Below are positions 5,051 to 10,497 of a stretch of 10,497 nt of DNA, one piece after another (position 1 is the stretch's first letter; each line of letters begins with the position of its first letter). Source of the DNA: Caulobacterales bacterium RIFOXYB1_FULL_67_16 (GTDB taxonomy: Bacteria; Pseudomonadota; Alphaproteobacteria; Caulobacterales; Caulobacteraceae); the NCBI GenBank assembly GCA_001796045.1, contig MGLN01000076.1, positions 7,802 through 18,298 on the forward strand, in the 5' to 3' direction. A program made the position numbers and the translations under genes. The notes under the pieces were generated by a model. That model saw nothing but the letters and a program-made list of their open reading frames with translations, had not been told where the DNA came from and searched no databases.

Positions 5051-7780
5051 ATGCTCGAGAAGACCTTCGAACCCCAGGCCGCCGAACCCCGCCTGTACGC
5101 CCAGTGGGAAGAGAGCGGCCTGTTCGCGCCCCGCACGGAAGGCGCGCAGGGTGCCTATTCGATCGTCATTCCGCCGCCGAACGTGACGGGCAGCCTGCAC
5201 ATCGGCCATGCGCTGAACAACACGCTTCAGGACATCCTGGCCCGCTATCACCGGATGAAGGGCAAGGCGGTGCTGTGGCTGCCGGGCACGGACCACGCCG
5301 GCATCGCCACCCAGATGGTGGTCGAGCGTCAGCTGGCCGCCGCCGGGAACGTCGGGCGGCGGGACATGGGCCGCGACGCGTTCATCGAGAAGGTCTGGGA
5401 ATGGAAGGCCGAGAGCGGCGGGACCATCGTGCGCCAGCTGCGCCGTCTGGGCGCGTCCTGCGACTGGTCGCGCGAGCGGTTCACCCTGGACGAGGGGCTG
5501 AACGCGGCCGTGCGCAAGGTCTTCGTGCAACTGCACAAGGAAGGCCTGATCTATCGCGACAAGCGGCTGGTGAACTGGGATCCGCATTTCCAGACCGCCA
5601 TCTCGGACCTGGAGGTCGAGCAGCGCGAGGTGGACGGCGCCTATTGGCATTTCGCCTATCCGCTGGCGGACGGCGTGACCTACGAACACCCCGTCGCCTT
5701 CGACGAGGACGGCAAGGCGACGGAATGGGAGACGCGCGACTTCATCGTCGTGGCCACGACCCGGCCGGAGACCATGCTGGGCGACACCGGCGTGGCGGTG
5801 CATCCGGAGGATGAGCGTTACAAGGGGCTGGTCGGCAAGTTCGTGACCCTGCCGATCACCGGACGCCGTATTCCCATTGTGGCTGATGAGTATGCTGACC
5901 CGACCAAGGGGTCGGGGGCGGTGAAGATCACCCCGGCGCATGACTTCAACGACTTCGGCGTCGGCAAGCGCGCCGGCCTGCCGGCCCTGAACGTCATGGA
6001 CGCCTTCGCCCGAATCGTCGCGCACGATGTTCCGGAAATCCCGGCCGAATACGTCGGCATGGACCGGTTCGCCGCGCGCAAGGCCATCGTGGCTCGCGCC
6101 GAGGAAGACGGCTGGCTGCGCGAGATCGAGAAAACCAAGCACGTCGTGCCGCACGGCGACCGCTCCGGCGTGGTCATCGAGCCCTGGCTGACGGACCAGT
6201 GGTACGTCGACGCCAAGGTCCTGGCCCAGCCCGCGCTGAAGGCGGTGGAGCAGGGCGACACGGTGTTCGAGCCGAAGTCGTACGAGAAGATCTATTTCGA
6301 ATGGCTGAGGAATATCGAACCCTGGTGCATCAGCCGCCAGCTGTGGTGGGGCCACCGGATTCCGGCCTGGTACGGTCCGAACGGCGAGATCTATGTCGCC
6401 GAGACGGAAGAAGACGCCCGCGAACAGGCGATGGCCGATTATGATTCTGAGGTGGCGCTGACGCAGGATGAGGATGTTCTGGACACCTGGTTCAGCTCGG
6501 CCTTGTGGCCGTTCTCGACCATGGGCTGGCCCGAGAAGACCGAGGATCTGGAGCGGTTCTATCCGACCAGCGACCTGGTCACGGCGGCGGACATCATCTT
6601 CTTCTGGGTCGCCCGTATGATGATGATGGGCCAGCACTTCATGGGCGAGGTCCCGTTCAAGCGGGTCATCATCAACGGCCTGGTCCGCGACGAGAAGGGC
6701 CAGAAGATGAGCAAGTCCAAGGGGAACGTCATCGACCCCTTGGGCATCATCGACGAACTGGGCGCCGATCCGCTGCGGTTCACCATGGCCATCCTGTCGG
6801 GCACGCGCGACATCAAGCTGTCGAAACAGCGGATCGAGGGATACCGCAACTTCGGCACCAAGCTGTGGAACGCGGCCCGGTTTAGCCAGATGAACGAGGC
6901 GCGCCGCGTCGAGGGCTTCGATCCCGCGACGGTCGAACAGACGATCAACCGCTGGATCCGCGGCGAACTGACCAAGGCCGAGCGGGCCGTGTCGGAGGCC
7001 ATCGAGGGCGGGCGGTTCGACGATGCGGCCGGGGCCCTGTACCGGTTCGTCTGGAACGTCTTCTGCGACTGGTATCTGGAGCTGGCCAAGCCGGTCTTCC
7101 AGGGCTCGGACGAGGCCGCAAAGGCCGAAACGCGGGCCATGACGGCATGGACCCTGGACCAGACGCTGAAGCTGCTGCACCCGGTGATACCCTTCATCAC
7201 CGAGGAGCTGTGGGCCGAGCTGGGCAAGGAGGGGCCGGCGCGCGAGAGCCTGCTGATCGGCGCCGAATGGCCGGTGCTGCCGGACGGTTTCATCGACGCC
7301 GCGGCCGAGGCCGAGATCGGCTGGCTGGTCGATCTGGTCGGCGAGATCCGCGGGCTGCGGGCCGAGATGAACGTGCCGCCTTCGGCCAAGCCGCCGCTGA
7401 CCTTCGTCGCGCCCGACGCCGTGACGGCCGAGCGGGTGGCGCGCCATCGCGACCTGATCCTGACCCTGGGCCGCGTGTCCGAGGTCGGATCGGCGAACGC
7501 CGCGCCGACGGGGGCCGTGACCTTCGTCTCGGGCGGATCGACGGTCGCCCTGTCGCTGGCCGGGATCATCGATCTGACCGCCGAGCGGGCGCGGCTGGAG
7601 AAGGAGATCGCCGTTTTCGAGAGCGATATCGGCCATGTGAACAAGAAGCTGGGCAATCCCAACTTCGTGTCCCGCGCCGCACCTGATGTGGTCGAGGAAC
7701 AGCGCGCGAAGCTGGCCGAGGCGGAAGCCGGCAAGGCCAAGCTGCAGGCGGCGTTGGCGCGGCTCAGCGAGATCGAATGA
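5051..7780 (+). CDS. valS: Valyl-tRNA synthetase
   Basis: This 909-residue cytoplasmic class Ia enzyme charges tRNA-Val. The Rossmann catalytic domain carries HIGH at 50-53, after PPPNVTGSL. The KMSKS loop is at 552-556 and is followed by the ValRS-typical GNVIDPLGIIDELGADPLRF. The CP1 editing domain, which hydrolyses mischarged Thr-tRNA, is marked by TTRPET at 236-241 and GDTGVAVHPED. An anticodon-binding helical domain (about 640-790) includes WIRGELTKAE and FCDWYLELAKP. The last 65 residues form the basic/acidic coiled-coil arm that grips tRNA (ERARLEKEIAVFESDI). Length is normal for a bacterial ValRS. The start at ATG 5051 has an AAAGAAG purine stretch just upstream. No T-box or leader peptide is visible. 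The stop overlaps the tlyA start by 4 bases. Confidence 0.98.
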   Translation: MLEKTFEPQAAEPRLYAQWEESGLFAPRTEGAQGAYSIVIPPPNVTGSLHIGHALNNTLQDILARYHRMKGKAVLWLPGTDHAGIATQMVVERQLAAAGNVGRRDMGRDAFIEKVWEWKAESGGTIVRQLRRLGASCDWSRERFTLDEGLNAAVRKVFVQLHKEGLIYRDKRLVNWDPHFQTAISDLEVEQREVDGAYWHFAYPLADGVTYEHPVAFDEDGKATEWETRDFIVVATTRPETMLGDTGVAVHPEDERYKGLVGKFVTLPITGRRIPIVADEYADPTKGSGAVKITPAHDFNDFGVGKRAGLPALNVMDAFARIVAHDVPEIPAEYVGMDRFAARKAIVARAEEDGWLREIEKTKHVVPHGDRSGVVIEPWLTDQWYVDAKVLAQPALKAVEQGDTVFEPKSYEKIYFEWLRNIEPWCISRQLWWGHRIPAWYGPNGEIYVAETEEDAREQAMADYDSEVALTQDEDVLDTWFSSALWPFSTMGWPEKTEDLERFYPTSDLVTAADIIFFWVARMMMMGQHFMGEVPFKRVIINGLVRDEKGQKMSKSKGNVIDPLGIIDELGADPLRFTMAILSGTRDIKLSKQRIEGYRNFGTKLWNAARFSQMNEARRVEGFDPATVEQTINRWIRGELTKAERAVSEAIEGGRFDDAAGALYRFVWNVFCDWYLELAKPVFQGSDEAAKAETRAMTAWTLDQTLKLLHPVIPFITEELWAELGKEGPARESLLIGAEWPVLPDGFIDAAAEAEIGWLVDLVGEIRGLRAEMNVPPSAKPPLTFVAPDAVTAERVARHRDLILTLGRVSEVGSANAAPTGAVTFVSGGSTVALSLAGIIDLTAERARLEKEIAVFESDIGHVNKKLGNPNFVSRAAPDVVEEQRAKLAEAEAGKAKLQAALARLSEIE

Positions 7781-8502
7781 GGCTGGATCAGCTTCTCGTC
7801 GCGCGGGGTCTCGCCGAGAGTCGGGCCAAGGCGAAGGCGGCCATAGAGGCCGGCGGCGTCACAGTGGACGGCGCGCCGGCCAGGTCAGCGTCCCAGACGG
7901 TGGGGGCGGATGCGGAGATCGTCTACGCCGACGCCCACCGATGGGTCGGGCGCGGGGCGCTGAAGCTGGACCATGCCTTGACGCTGTGGCCGGTGGCGGT
8001 CGAGAGGCGGGTGGCGCTGGACGTCGGCGCCTCGACCGGCGGCTTCACCGAGGTCTGTCTGGATCGCGGGGCGGCCAGGGTGTTCGCCGTCGATGTCGGG
8101 TTTGGGCAGATGCACGACCGGGTGGCGGCTGATCCCAGAGTGATCAATCTGGAGCGGACGGACGCGCGGGATTTAACGCCCGACCTGATTCCGGAGGCGC
8201 CGTTGCTGATCGTGTGCGACGCCAGTTTCATCAGCCTGATCAAGGTCCTGCCCGCCGCCCTGGATCTGGCGGCGCCCGGCGCGGATCTGGTCACCCTGGT
8301 CAAGCCGCAGTTCGAGGCGGATGGCCCCGGCGCCGGCAAGAAGGGCGTGGTCAAGGATCCCGCCGCCCACGCCGCTGCGGTCGAACGCGTGCGGGACTGG
8401 CTGGAGGCGATGGGCTGGGCGGTGCAGGCGACGACCGAGAGCCCCATCACCGGCGGCGACGGCAATGTCGAGTTTCTGCTCTGGGCCAAGAAGCCGGGCT
8501 AA
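7777..8502 (+). CDS. tlyA: TlyA-family rRNA (cytidine-2'-O)-methyltransferase
   Basis: This 241-residue enzyme methylates a cytidine ribose in rRNA; Mycobacterium TlyA acts at 16S C1409 and 23S C1920 and is required for capreomycin sensitivity. An N-terminal S4 RNA-binding domain (1-60: RLDQLLVARGLAESRAKAKA) precedes an FtsJ-like Rossmann domain with SAM motif DVGASTGGF (82-90). The K-D-K-E tetrad expected for this fold is complete by position: K63 (GALKLDHAL), D148 (CDASFISL), K176 (VKPQFE) and E232 (GNVEFL). The short N-terminus and overall length resemble type I TlyA, which methylates only the 23S site; that assignment is inferred from length. Old haemolysin annotations for this family should not be taken literally. 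ATG 7777 overlaps the valS TGA (ATGA), implying translational coupling, since only a weak ribosome binding site precedes it. Confidence 0.93.
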   Translation: MRLDQLLVARGLAESRAKAKAAIEAGGVTVDGAPARSASQTVGADAEIVYADAHRWVGRGALKLDHALTLWPVAVERRVALDVGASTGGFTEVCLDRGAARVFAVDVGFGQMHDRVAADPRVINLERTDARDLTPDLIPEAPLLIVCDASFISLIKVLPAALDLAAPGADLVTLVKPQFEADGPGAGKKGVVKDPAAHAAAVERVRDWLEAMGWAVQATTESPITGGDGNVEFLLWAKKPG

Positions 8503-8504
8503 TG

Positions 8505-8536
8505 CGGGCTCAAGTCGCGCGAAGCGCGGCAGCCCC
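8505..8536 (+). repeat. 32-bp intergenic repeat, copy 1
   Basis: This stretch begins 2 bases after the tlyA stop and contains a palindromic core (CGCGC-GAA-GCGCG, 8516-8528). It matches the reverse complement of 9384-9415 at 27 of 32 positions, including 13 consecutive identical bases (GCGCGAAGCGCGG). Both copies are non-coding. A REP-like dispersed element is the likely explanation. Confidence 0.55.
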
Positions 8537-8550
8537 AAAACAGAGAGAAA

Positions 8551-8576
8551 CCGCCGGAGGACTGATCCTCCGGCGG
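8551..8576. terminator. Terminator between tlyA and the glycine-zipper gene, mainly minus strand
   Basis: A perfect 11-bp stem (CCGCCGGAGGA, 8551-8561, with 8566-8576) has a CTGA loop. On the minus strand the hairpin is followed by TTTCTCTCTGTTTTGG, a good T-rich tail, 38 bases beyond the stop codon of the minus-strand gene. On the plus strand the tail is CTCCCGTC, so termination of tlyA transcripts here is less certain. Confidence 0.8.
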
Positions 8577-8614
8577 CTCCCGTCACGACGTCGATTTGAC
8601 AGGGGGGCTGAAAC

Positions 8615-9253
8615 TTAATCGACGACGCGATAGCGGCCGTACTGGTCGGGGCAGGTACGGACATAGCGGGTGTCCGTGCGACCGTCGGGCAGGCGGATGC
8701 GGCTTTCGGCCAAGCGGCATCCATCCGAGTTTTGATATGGCGAGACCGACCGCGACCGGTCGTCGTAATAGTCGTCGCGGCTATAGGCGTAGTCGTCGCG
8801 ACGGTCCTCGTAGCCGTAAGACTGATCTCGGGCGTAACGATCGTCATAATAGCTGTAGGTCGGCTGGCCATAGGCTTGGCTGGAGTAGCCGGCCTGATAG
8901 CTGCGGCAGGCGTCGGAGCTGGAGCGGCCGACCTGGGAGCCGATGACGGCGCCGACGACGCCGCCCAGGATGCTGCCTTCGGTGCGACGGCCGCGTGCGG
9001 CCAGCTGGGAGCCGATGACGGCGCCTGCGCCGCCGCCGATCACGGCCCCGGCCCCGGTGCGGCCCTGACGCTCGCGGGCGCAGGGGTCGTAGGTCGGCCG
9101 ATCGTAACGGCCGTAGTCGTAGGAGGGGGCGTACGCGCCCGTGCCGTAGTTCTGGCTGTAGCCGTAGGACTGGGCGGAGGCGGCCATCGGGGCGGCGACG
9201 GCGCCGATCGTCAGGGCCGCAACCGCGGCGAGGGACTTGGTGGAAAGGCGCAT
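8615..9253 (-). CDS. Tyr-rich periplasmic glycine-zipper protein
   Basis: This 212-residue protein has a signal peptide (1-27, cleavage after A-S-A) with no lipobox cysteine. Two glycine-zipper segments follow at 67-83 and 93-108; each contains GAVIGSQ, as in the glycine zipper 2TM/Rick_17kDa antigen family of envelope proteins. Around the zippers are Tyr-rich low-complexity regions (30-55 and 119-173); I count 25 tyrosines in total, the second region mixed with Asp and Arg. Four cysteines (58, 116, 179, 201) could form two disulfides. The C-terminal part (178-212, CRLAES...LPDGRTDTRYVRTC) looks like a small folded unit. A TTG two codons upstream is possible, but ATG at 9253-9251 has AAGGG 7 bases before it and is preferred. 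Its role is unknown; envelope integrity or stress response is plausible from the family. It stands alone between a terminator and a box-rich upstream region. Confidence 0.82.
   Translation of the reverse strand: MRLSTKSLAAVAALTIGAVAAPMAASAQSYGYSQNYGTGAYAPSYDYGRYDRPTYDPCARERQGRTGAGAVIGGGAGAVIGSQLAARGRRTEGSILGGVVGAVIGSQVGRSSSDACRSYQAGYSSQAYGQPTYSYYDDRYARDQSYGYEDRRDDYAYSRDDYYDDRSRSVSPYQNSDGCRLAESRIRLPDGRTDTRYVRTCPDQYGRYRVVD
8933..9025 (-). repeat. Internal 72-bp-spaced duplication in the glycine zipper
   Basis: A 21-base sequence beginning CTGGGAGCCGATGACGG occurs identically at 8933-8953 and 9005-9025. It encodes GAVIGSQ in both zippers (residues 77-83 and 101-107), exactly 24 codons apart. 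This indicates that the two membrane-inserting hairpin segments arose by duplication or are kept identical by conversion. Confidence 0.8.
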
Positions 9254-9274
9254 CTTCAAACCCTTGTGGTCGAA

Positions 9275-9377
9275 CGTTCAGTGACGGGGGCTGAACGAGC
9301 CAACCGGCTGTCTGTTGCGTCCGGTGTAGAACCGCGAAGCTGAACGGGGTTTGAGCAGGCCGTTCATCTTCGTTCAT
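9275..9377. promoter_or_regulatory. Cluster of five TGAACG/CGTTCA boxes between divergent genes
   Basis: The divergent intergenic region holds CGTTCAG (9275-9281) and CTGAACG (9291-9297) as a perfect 7-bp inverted repeat with a 9-base spacer. A third box, CTGAACG, lies at 9340-9346. A tandem pair CGTTCATCTT/CGTTCATGTT (9361-9380) has a 10-base period. An 8-base palindrome GAACGTTC (9272-9279) overlaps the first box. The nearest box is 22 bases before the glycine-zipper ATG and the farthest is about 115 bases before the rlmD-like ATG. This looks like an operator region for a dimeric regulator. The regulator is unknown, and I found no clear -35/-10 pair on either strand. Confidence 0.5.
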
Positions 9378-9383
9378 GTTGGC

Positions 9384-9415
9384 GGGCCTACCGCGCTTCG
9401 CGCTGCTTGAGGCCG
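9384..9415 (-). repeat. 32-bp intergenic repeat, copy 2 (inverted)
   Basis: This is the inverted partner of 8505-8536, read on the minus strand; five of 32 positions differ. Its core CCGCGCTTCGCGC (9391-9403) is the exact reverse complement of 8517-8529. It lies immediately beyond the tandem CGTTCAT boxes. Together the two copies bracket the glycine-zipper gene, its terminator and its upstream box cluster. Confidence 0.55.
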
Positions 9416-9493
9416 GTTGAGGCTGGCTGGTGTCGGAAGCTGTTCCGCGCGCGCCGCTTGGCGCGGCGGGGCGGCGGGGCTAGAAGCCCGGCG

Positions 9494-10497
9494 ATGCAGA
9501 CCTTTACGATCAGCCGCGTCGGCGGACAGGGCGACGGCGTCGCCGAGACGCCGCAGGGGCCGGTCTTCGCCGGCCTGACCCTGCCGGGGGAGACGGTGCG
9601 GGGCGAGGTCGTCGATGGACGCCTGGAGCAGGTCGAGATCGTGACCCCCAGCGCAGACCGGATCGCGCCGGTGTCGCCCCAGTACGGCGACTGCGGCGGT
9701 TGCTCGCTGCAACACTGGGCGGACAAGCCCTATCTGGAGTGGAAGCGCGAGCAGGTGCGGCTGGCCCTGGCGCGCGAGGGGATCGAGACCGAGGTCGAGG
9801 CGACGGTGGCGAGCCCGGCTGGGACGCGGCGGCGGGTGGCCCTGCACGCGCGCCGGACCCAGGACGGTCGGGTGGTGCTGGGCTTCAAGGCGCGGCGGTC
9901 GTGGCGGCTGGTCGAGGTGCGCGAGTGTCCGGTGGCTGATCCCCGGATCATCCGCGCCATCCCGGCCCTGACCGAGGTGGCGGCGGCCTTTCTGGAGCAT
10001 CCGAAGTCGGCGCCGACCCTGCACGTGACCTGGACCCTGTCGGGGCTGGATGTGGATGTGACGGGGGTCGAGCGGCGCTCGGGCGGGGGGCTGTCGGCCG
10101 ACGCCCAGATGCGGGCCATTGCGGCGGCGCACCGGGCCGATCTGGCGCGGCTGAGCCTGGCCGGCGACACCCTGGTGATGGCGCGCCAGCCGAAGATCGG
10201 CTTCGGCCCCGCCACCGTGCCCCTGCCGCCGGGAGGCTTCCTGCAAGCCGTGCCCCAGGCCGAGGCGGCCATGGTCGAGCGGGCTGTCGCGGCGGTGAAG
10301 GGCGCCAAGAAGATCGCCGACCTGTTCTGCGGCGCCGGGACCTTCACCTTCCCGCTGGCGACCGTCGCGCCGGTGATCGCAGCCGATGCGTCCAAGGCGG
10401 GAATCGAGGCCCTGAAGGCCGGCGTGGGGTCGGCCAAGGGGATGAAGGCGATCACGGCGGAGGCGCGCGACCTGTTCCGGCGGCCCCTGACCCCCTA
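9494..10497 (+). CDS. TrmA/RlmD-family 23S rRNA (uracil-5-)-methyltransferase, 3' end outside window
   Basis: The frame runs from ATG 9494 off the window end, giving 334 residues. This SAM-dependent family makes 5-methyluridine in rRNA or tRNA. A short TRAM-like RNA-binding domain (about 1-50, VGGQGDGVAE) precedes the Fe-S cluster segment YGDCGGCSLQHW (64-75), then a central domain with REC (143-145). The catalytic domain opens with PPGGFLQAV (245-253) and SAM motif DLFCGAGTFTFPLA (276-289). In E. coli RlmD (RumA) four cysteines bind a [4Fe-4S] cluster. Here Cys67, Cys70 and Cys145 are present, but the first position is Ser61. The catalytic cysteine and proton-accepting glutamate lie beyond the window. 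AGAAG at 9482-9486 is a modest ribosome binding site. Which uridine is modified (U1939, U747 or a tRNA site) is uncertain. Confidence 0.88.
   Translation, partial: MQTFTISRVGGQGDGVAETPQGPVFAGLTLPGETVRGEVVDGRLEQVEIVTPSADRIAPVSPQYGDCGGCSLQHWADKPYLEWKREQVRLALAREGIETEVEATVASPAGTRRRVALHARRTQDGRVVLGFKARRSWRLVEVRECPVADPRIIRAIPALTEVAAAFLEHPKSAPTLHVTWTLSGLDVDVTGVERRSGGGLSADAQMRAIAAAHRADLARLSLAGDTLVMARQPKIGFGPATVPLPPGGFLQAVPQAEAAMVERAVAAVKGAKKIADLFCGAGTFTFPLATVAPVIAADASKAGIEALKAGVGSAKGMKAITAEARDLFRRPLTP

Noticed and set aside
4955..7636. An 893-codon open frame on the minus strand, opposite valS
   Set aside because: Its residues follow the antisense of valS codons, with Arg/His/Gly/Asp-rich composition and no motif. 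Long antisense frames are usual in GC-rich genes, and valS is certain.
9254..9259. Upstream TTG start for the glycine-zipper protein
   Set aside because: ATG at 9253-9251 has AAGGG at ideal spacing. The TTG adds only two residues and would sit too close to that ribosome binding site.
9451..9466. CGCGCC-GCTT-GGCGCG hairpin before the rlmD-like gene
   Set aside because: The stem is short and lies in a very GC-rich stretch with no T tract. Such hairpins are expected by chance here, and no gene ends nearby on the plus strand.
9374..10246. A 290-codon minus-strand frame opposite the rlmD-like gene
   Set aside because: It has low-complexity Arg/Gln/His-rich composition with no ribosome binding site, opposite a gene with clear Fe-S and SAM motifs.
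1..10497. CRISPR arrays, insertion sequences, toxin-antitoxin pairs or defence islands
   Set aside because: I looked for direct-repeat arrays, transposase motifs and small paired genes and saw none. Gene content is housekeeping throughout.

Overview
The window is GC-rich alphaproteobacterial chromosome, most likely from the Caulobacterales (Caulobacter/Brevundimonas type). The strongest evidence is a recognisable PopZ, the polar organising protein of that lineage, placed between a TolC-type outer membrane protein and valS. From memory, the same order occurs in Caulobacter crescentus, where rsaFb and popZ are neighbours. I ran no database search, so all names rest on motif recognition.

Left part (1-1760). 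The window opens inside the 3' end of a histidine acid phosphatase gene. A tRNA-Asn follows on the minus strand, with its own promoter and a small terminator. A SpoU/TrmH-class RNA 2'-O-methyltransferase diverges from it on the plus strand. Next comes a 38-codon membrane protein gene that is easily missed, with a strong ribosome binding site. It faces a minus-strand tRNA-Cys across a 14-bp bidirectional terminator.

Central block (1800-8510, all plus strand). A protein-L-isoaspartate methyltransferase-like gene with a degraded SAM-binding loop has a good sigma70-like promoter. It is followed by a TolC/RsaF-type exporter protein, popZ, valS and tlyA. tolC and popZ are separated by a terminator-like hairpin and a second perfect inverted repeat. 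popZ ends in a convincing intrinsic terminator. valS and tlyA overlap by 4 bases (ATGA) and should be translationally coupled. The block mixes cell-pole organisation, secretion and translation quality functions. The genes need not share a pathway; this looks like conserved order of housekeeping genes.

Right part (8505-10497). A Tyr-rich glycine-zipper envelope protein lies on the minus strand. It is bracketed by two inverted copies of a 32-bp intergenic repeat (27/32 identical). Its upstream region holds five copies of TGAACG/CGTTCA in about 100 bp, arranged as one inverted repeat, one single box and one tandem pair. Diverging from it, and running off the window, is a TrmA/RlmD-family 23S rRNA uracil-5-methyltransferase in which one of the four expected Fe-S cysteines is a serine.

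I found no mobile element, CRISPR array, phage gene or defence system. The observations most worth checking are the TGAACG box cluster, the inverted 32-bp repeats, the calcium-loop-like motif in the TolC extracellular loop, the degenerate methyltransferase next to tolC, and the Cys-to-Ser change in the RlmD homologue.
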